A stretch of 8,878 nucleotides of DNA from Candidatus Omnitrophota bacterium (lineage in GTDB: Bacteria; Omnitrophota; Omnitrophia; Omnitrophales; Aquincolibacteriaceae): positions 1-8,878 of the forward strand of contig JAHFHI010000031.1 in assembly GCA_023246995.1 (NCBI GenBank), in the 5' to 3' direction. A model generated the notes under the pieces. That model searched no databases and was not told the origin of the DNA. It worked only from the letters and a program-made list of their open reading frames with translations. A program made the translations under genes and the position numbers. This document shows, piece after piece, positions 5,594-8,878 of the stretch (position 1 is the first letter of the stretch; each line of letters starts with the position of its first letter).

Positions 5594-6243
5594 CTTTTCT
5601 TGCGAGTCATTTCCCGGGACATGCGGGTGCGCCACTTGCGCACTTCCGCGTGATTGCCCGAGGCAAGAATTTCGGGAACCTTCCAGCCCCGGTATTCGCG
5701 CGGCCTTGTGTACTGCGGATACTCAAGACCGATTTTAAAACTCTCCTCTTCAAGCGATTCCTTGTTTCCGAGCACGCCCGGGATCAGCCTGGAAACGGCC
5801 TCGATCACGCAAAGCGCCGGGGCCTCCCCGCCCATCGTGACATAATCTCCGATGGAAATCTGCTCGTCGGCCAGATGCTCGTGCACCCGGTAATCCACGC
5901 CTTCATAGTGGCCGCAGATCAGAACCAGGTGCTTTTTGCGGGCAAACCTCTCGGCCGTCTGCTGGCTGAAGCGTTCCCCGCGCGCGTCAAGCAGGACCAC
6001 CCAGCCCGTATCCCTTATTTTCTCAATGCATTCAAAAATAGGGTCCGGCTTCATGACCATGCCGGGCCCGCCGCCAAAAGGCTTGTCATCGACCGTTTTG
6101 TGCCGGTCATGGGTGTAGTCGCGAAGATTATGAACGCGCACTTTCAAAAGTCCCCGGGTCTGGGCCCGCTTGAGTAAAGACTCCTGAAGCGGTCCCTTGA
6201 AAAATTCCGGGAAAATGGTGACCACATCCATTTCAAAGGGCAT
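5581..6243 (-). CDS. trmD: tRNA (guanine-N1-)-methyltransferase TrmD
   Basis: A 220-residue SPOUT methyltransferase that uses S-adenosylmethionine to make m1G37 in tRNAs, preventing +1 frameshifting. Family blocks are DVVTIFPEFF (6-15), FGGGPGMVMKP (56-66), LICGHYEGVDYRV (108-120), QISIGDYVTMGGEAPAL (128-144; trefoil-knot SAM site), SRLIPGVLGN (151-160) and YPQYTRPREYRG (175-186). R152 corresponds to catalytic R154 of E. coli. The position of the E. coli catalytic Asp169 is Glu167 here (EESF), and the following GLLxxP segment is one residue shorter. The protein ends at KRPDL, about 30 residues before the E. coli C-terminus. ATG 6243 has GGTGAG eight bases upstream; M5 is an alternative start. 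No rimM precedes it: rpsP ends 32 bases upstream. Confidence 0.96.
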   Translation of the reverse strand: MPFEMDVVTIFPEFFKGPLQESLLKRAQTRGLLKVRVHNLRDYTHDRHKTVDDKPFGGGPGMVMKPDPIFECIEKIRDTGWVVLLDARGERFSQQTAERFARKKHLVLICGHYEGVDYRVHEHLADEQISIGDYVTMGGEAPALCVIEAVSRLIPGVLGNKESLEEESFKIGLEYPQYTRPREYRGWKVPEILASGNHAEVRKWRTRMSREMTRKKRPDL

Positions 6244-6275
6244 CGTTCGGACTCACCCCTCTTTGACGCACGGCC

Positions 6276-6533
6276 TTAAGTCTTTGCTCTTTTTTTCTTC
6301 TCGGAACGCTTTATAAGGCTCCGAACGGCGACGCTCATCTGGGCTCCGTTTTTCACCCAGTAGTCGAGCCGCTCCTTTTTAACTTCCAGCTTTTCCTCCC
6401 GGGGAAGGGGATCGTAATAGCCGATCTCTTCGATAAAGCGCCCGTCCCTGGGCATCTTGGCGTCACTGACCACAATACGCCACTGCTGGCGGTTCTTGGC
6501 CCCAAAACGTTTCATACGGATTCTAACTGCCAC
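6276..6533 (-). CDS. rpsP: 30S ribosomal protein S16
   Basis: An 85-residue S16, a small-subunit assembly protein that binds 16S rRNA. It shows VRIRMKRFGAKNRQQWRIVV (3-22), RDGRFIEEIGYYDPLP (29-44), ERLDYWVKNGAQMSVAV (54-70) and a basic C-terminal tail. Length fits the family (E. coli 82). Start is GTG 6533, fixed by an exceptionally good Shine-Dalgarno. It stands 29 bases after murA, so it is probably co-transcribed with the prfA-prmC-murA group and not with ffh, its common upstream partner elsewhere. Confidence 0.97.
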   Translation of the reverse strand: MAVRIRMKRFGAKNRQQWRIVVSDAKMPRDGRFIEEIGYYDPLPREEKLEVKKERLDYWVKNGAQMSVAVRSLIKRSEKKKRAKT

Positions 6534-6537
6534 AGCC

Positions 6538-6545
6538 CACCTCCT
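6538..6545 (-). promoter_or_regulatory. Perfect Shine-Dalgarno of rpsP
   Basis: AGGAGGTG on the minus strand is an eight-base exact complement of the usual 16S rRNA tail CACCUCCU, with GGAGG ending six bases before GTG 6533. It is the strongest ribosome binding site in the window. It settles the GTG start and shows that the host uses a canonical anti-Shine-Dalgarno. Confidence 0.85.
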
Positions 6546-6562
6546 CTCTTTTTTTCAACTCT

Positions 6563-7828
6563 TTATTCCTTCTCGCGGTGAATCGAGGCCCCGAGAGCGG
6601 AAAATTTTTCTTCGATTTTTTCATAGCCGCGGTCCAGGTGATAGACCCTGTGGACCTCGGTCGTCCCCTCCGCCACAAGGCCGGCGATCACAAGGGCCGC
6701 GCTCGCCCTCAAATCCGAGGCCATCACCGGAGCGCCGCTTAGCTGCTTGACCCCGTGCACGATCGCGCTCGGGCCTTCGAGCATAATCCTGGAGCCCATG
6801 CGGTTTAACTCGCTCACGTGCATAAAACGGTCCGGATAAATTTTTTCCGTGATCACGCTGATCCCGGGCGTGACCGACATGAGCGCCATCATCTGCGCCT
6901 GAAGATCCGTCGGGAATCCCGGATAAGGAAGCGTGGTGACATCGACGGGTTTCAAGCGCCCCTTGCGCCGTACGCGCAGGGTGTTTTTGCCCCGCTCGAG
7001 ACGGACGCCCGCCTGGGCGAGCTTGTCCATCACCGCGTTTTGATGGCTTGGTTCTAAATTTTTAATCGCCACATCCCCGCCCGTCACCGCCGCGGCAAAA
7101 ATAAAAGTCCCCGCCTCAATGCGGTCGGGAATAACCGGAAACTTCGCGCCGTGAAGTTTTTTTACGCCTTCAATCTCGATTCTGGGAGATCCCTCCCCCG
7201 TGATTTTGGCGCCCATTTTTTTTAAGAAATTCGCCAGATCCACCACTTCCGGCTCGCAGGCCGCATTTTCAATGCTCGTCCGGCCCTGCGCGAGACAGGC
7301 CGCCATCATGACGTTGCCCGTCGCAAGAACCGAAGAGCCGAAGGCCCCGCCCAGAAAAATCTCGCTCCCTTTGAGCTTCCTCTTCACCCGGGCGTGAACA
7401 TAGCCGTGCTGAATCTCCATCTTCGCGCCCAAGGCCTGAAGGCCCTTCAGATGCAGATCAATCGGGCGCAGCCCGATCACGCAGCCCCCGGGAATGGAAA
7501 CCTCGGCGTGCCCCATGCGCGCCAAAAGAGGCCCAAGAACACAGACCGAAGCGCGCATGGTGCTGACCAATTTGTAAGGCGCGATCGGGTTCAGGTTCCG
7601 GCCCGGCTTGATCGTGACGGTTCCTTTTTCAAACTGCGCACGGGCGCCCAAAGACCGCAGAAGCCGCAGCATGGTCTGGATGTCGCGCAAATCCGGAACA
7701 TTCTCAAGGACCGACTCATCTTCGGAAAGAAGTGTTGCGGCCATAATCGGGAGCGCGGAATTTTTGGACCCCGATATCCGCACCTCGCCTTTGAGCTTCC
7801 GCCCGCCGGTAATGACGATTTTATCCAT
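6563..7828 (-). CDS. murA: UDP-N-acetylglucosamine 1-carboxyvinyltransferase MurA
   Basis: A 421-residue cytoplasmic enzyme that transfers enolpyruvyl from PEP to UDP-GlcNAc, the first committed step of peptidoglycan synthesis. Length equals the family norm (E. coli 419). Key features are SGSKNSALPI (K22, N23 for PEP/UDP-GlcNAc binding), GGCVIGLRPIDLH (114-126) with catalytic C116 (E. coli C115), and PYPGFPTDLQAQ (301-312) with D308 matching the catalytic Asp305. Because Cys, not Asp, occupies position 116, the enzyme is expected to be of the fosfomycin-sensitive type. ATG 7828 overlaps the prmC stop by eight bases (ATGGATAA), which suggests translational coupling. The prfA-prmC-murA order is known in several phyla. 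Confidence 0.98.
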   Translation of the reverse strand: MDKIVITGGRKLKGEVRISGSKNSALPIMAATLLSEDESVLENVPDLRDIQTMLRLLRSLGARAQFEKGTVTIKPGRNLNPIAPYKLVSTMRASVCVLGPLLARMGHAEVSIPGGCVIGLRPIDLHLKGLQALGAKMEIQHGYVHARVKRKLKGSEIFLGGAFGSSVLATGNVMMAACLAQGRTSIENAACEPEVVDLANFLKKMGAKITGEGSPRIEIEGVKKLHGAKFPVIPDRIEAGTFIFAAAVTGGDVAIKNLEPSHQNAVMDKLAQAGVRLERGKNTLRVRRKGRLKPVDVTTLPYPGFPTDLQAQMMALMSVTPGISVITEKIYPDRFMHVSELNRMGSRIMLEGPSAIVHGVKQLSGAPVMASDLRASAALVIAGLVAEGTTEVHRVYHLDRGYEKIEEKFSALGASIHREKE

Positions 7829-8744
7829 GCCGGGCCGCCTTCTTAGCCCGGGCCATCAAAACCCGGGGGATGCCGGCATAATCCTTAAAAATAACCGCTT
7901 TTGAAAATCTCTTTGTCTGTTGGATCAATTTCTGAATTTTCCTGTCCTGTCCGTAGCCCATTTCAAGCATCAAAATTCCGCCGGGTTTCAAAAACGCACA
8001 AGCTTCCTTGGCGATACGGCGGTAAAAAAAAAGCCCGTCGGGCCCGCCGCTTAAAGCTCGTTTGGGCTCCCGGCGAACTTCCGGGTCAAGCCCTGCCATT
8101 TGCCCGTCGGCGACATACGGCGGATTTGAAACGATCGCGTCCCAGCCCTTCTCCTCGCGCCCGACAAATCCCTTGAAGAGATCGGAATGAACCGCCGCCG
8201 TTCTGGCCAAAAGACCGTAGCGCCCGAGGTTTCCCTGCGTCACCTTAAGGGCCGCGCGGGAGATATCGCTCAACACTCCGCGCGCGCGGCTGAAATGACG
8301 CAAAAGCGCAATCCCAATGGCCCCGGACCCGCAGCCCAAGTCTAAAAAACTGAACGCCGTGTCTTTCCGGAATCCGGATCGTTCGATGAATTTCTCCACC
8401 AGAATTTCCGTTTCCGGGCGGGGAATCAAACAACCCGGGCCGACATCAAGCGTCTCATTCCAAAAAGCCGCTTTCTTGAGAATGTAGGCCAGGGGAAAAC
8501 GTTTTTTCCTCAAACTCACGAGCCGGCGAAATCGCGCAAACCGCCCGGCCGGTAGGAACTGTCCCGCCTCAAGATAAAGCCGCACGCGCTCGAATCCTAG
8601 GACATCTCCTAAAATTCTTTCGCTGCTTGTTCTGGCCTCGCGGGAACCGAGGAAGCGAAGGGTTTGAAGCCCCCACTCAAGAGCCTGGCCGATGGTTTGG
8701 ATCTTCTTGCCCGAAGCCCTTTTCCGGCGGGCCTCAAGCCGCAT
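7821..8744 (-). CDS. prmC: Release factor glutamine N5-methyltransferase PrmC
   Basis: A 307-residue SAM-dependent methyltransferase that methylates the Gln of the GGQ motif in release factors RF1 and RF2. The N-terminal helical domain (about 15-85) binds the release factor. The catalytic Rossmann domain shows [15 protein letters not shown] (103-117), [16 protein letters not shown] (133-148; SAM motif I) and SNPPYV (206-211; NPPY binds the target Gln). LMLEMGYGQ near the C-terminus matches the late-domain LxxEIGxxQ block. It is about 30 residues longer than E. coli PrmC, mostly at the basic N-terminus. ATG 8744 overlaps the end of prfA by 11 bases; no other ATG is nearby and the ribosome binding site is weak, so coupling to prfA translation is likely. 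Adjacency to prfA, its substrate gene, supports the call. Confidence 0.96.
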   Translation of the reverse strand: MRLEARRKRASGKKIQTIGQALEWGLQTLRFLGSREARTSSERILGDVLGFERVRLYLEAGQFLPAGRFARFRRLVSLRKKRFPLAYILKKAAFWNETLDVGPGCLIPRPETEILVEKFIERSGFRKDTAFSFLDLGCGSGAIGIALLRHFSRARGVLSDISRAALKVTQGNLGRYGLLARTAAVHSDLFKGFVGREEKGWDAIVSNPPYVADGQMAGLDPEVRREPKRALSGGPDGLFFYRRIAKEACAFLKPGGILMLEMGYGQDRKIQKLIQQTKRFSKAVIFKDYAGIPRVLMARAKKAARHG

Positions 8745-8878
8745 CGCCCAACCTGCGCTGCCTTTCGTGGCGCTCCAAAGCTTGGATGAGTTCGTCCAAA
8801 TGGCCGTCTAAAATATCATTCAAGGCATGCAAAGTCAAACCGATTCGATGATCCGTAACCCGTTGATCTGGAAAGTTA
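8734..8878 (-). CDS. prfA: Peptide chain release factor 1, C-terminal end (partial)
   Basis: The last 47 codons and stop of a gene that enters from the right edge; no usable start lies in the window. The residues begin [19 protein letters not shown] and continue through [20 protein letters not shown]. This is the RF1 C-terminal signature (NFPQxRVTDHRI followed by the terminal helix with GxLDxLI). RF1 recognises UAA and UAG and releases the peptide through its GGQ loop, which lies outside the window. RF2 is less likely because this segment and the prmC neighbour are typical of prfA. The TGA stop is at 8736-8734, inside the first codons of prmC. Confidence 0.95.
   Translation of the reverse strand, partial: NFPDQRVTDHRIGLTLHALNDILDGHLDELIQALERHERQRRLGDAA

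Noticed and set aside
5560..5602. Plus-strand intrinsic terminator (long stem followed by CTTTTCTT).
   Set aside because: No plus-strand gene precedes it and the T-tract is interrupted; the stem is better explained as a minus-strand mRNA element.

Overview
The window is a densely packed stretch of bacterial chromosome in which every supportable gene lies on the minus strand, so it reads from high to low coordinates. Gaps are short, several genes overlap, and base composition is moderately GC-rich throughout. A gene for an outer-membrane beta-barrel with a signal peptide and a C-terminal Phe indicates a Gram-negative (diderm) host. I cannot assign a phylum firmly. Joining prfA-prmC-murA to the rpsP-trmD-rplS-rnhB-yraN block, together with frequent GTG/TTG starts, suggests a deep-branching or uncultured diderm lineage (Omnitrophota-like or deltaproteobacteria-like); this is inference only.

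Region 1 (8878 to about 4113) is a housekeeping operon. It contains prfA (3' end only), prmC, murA, rpsP, trmD, rplS, rnhB and yraN. prfA/prmC and prmC/murA overlap, as do rnhB/yraN, which implies translational coupling. The genes serve translation termination (RF1 and the methyltransferase that modifies it), peptidoglycan precursor synthesis (MurA), the ribosome (S16, L19), tRNA m1G37 methylation (TrmD), removal of RNA from DNA (RNase HII), and a YraN/UPF0102 nuclease-fold protein. rimM, usually found between rpsP and trmD, is absent: only 32 bases separate those two genes. The trmD-rplS junction holds two hairpins, one of which contains the trmD stop codon.

Region 2 (4112 to 958) begins with a 174-base spacer carrying a plausible sigma70-type promoter. 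Next comes a POTRA-less Omp85/BamA-type beta-barrel gene, whose stop codon overlaps the start of a 550-residue exported protein. That protein has the layout of a PI3K/HipA/CotH-like atypical kinase: a Lys in the N-lobe, a D-x4-N catalytic loop and an H-x3-D-F metal motif. The barrel plus exported kinase-like pair is the most interesting item here and looks like an undescribed envelope module.

Region 3 (957 to 1) holds a hairpin, a HAD-family phosphatase resembling phosphoglycolate phosphatase, and the first 53 codons of a cysteine synthase-family PLP enzyme that runs off the left edge. No RNA gene, CRISPR array, insertion sequence or other mobile element was seen. No gene-free stretch exceeds 300 bases.
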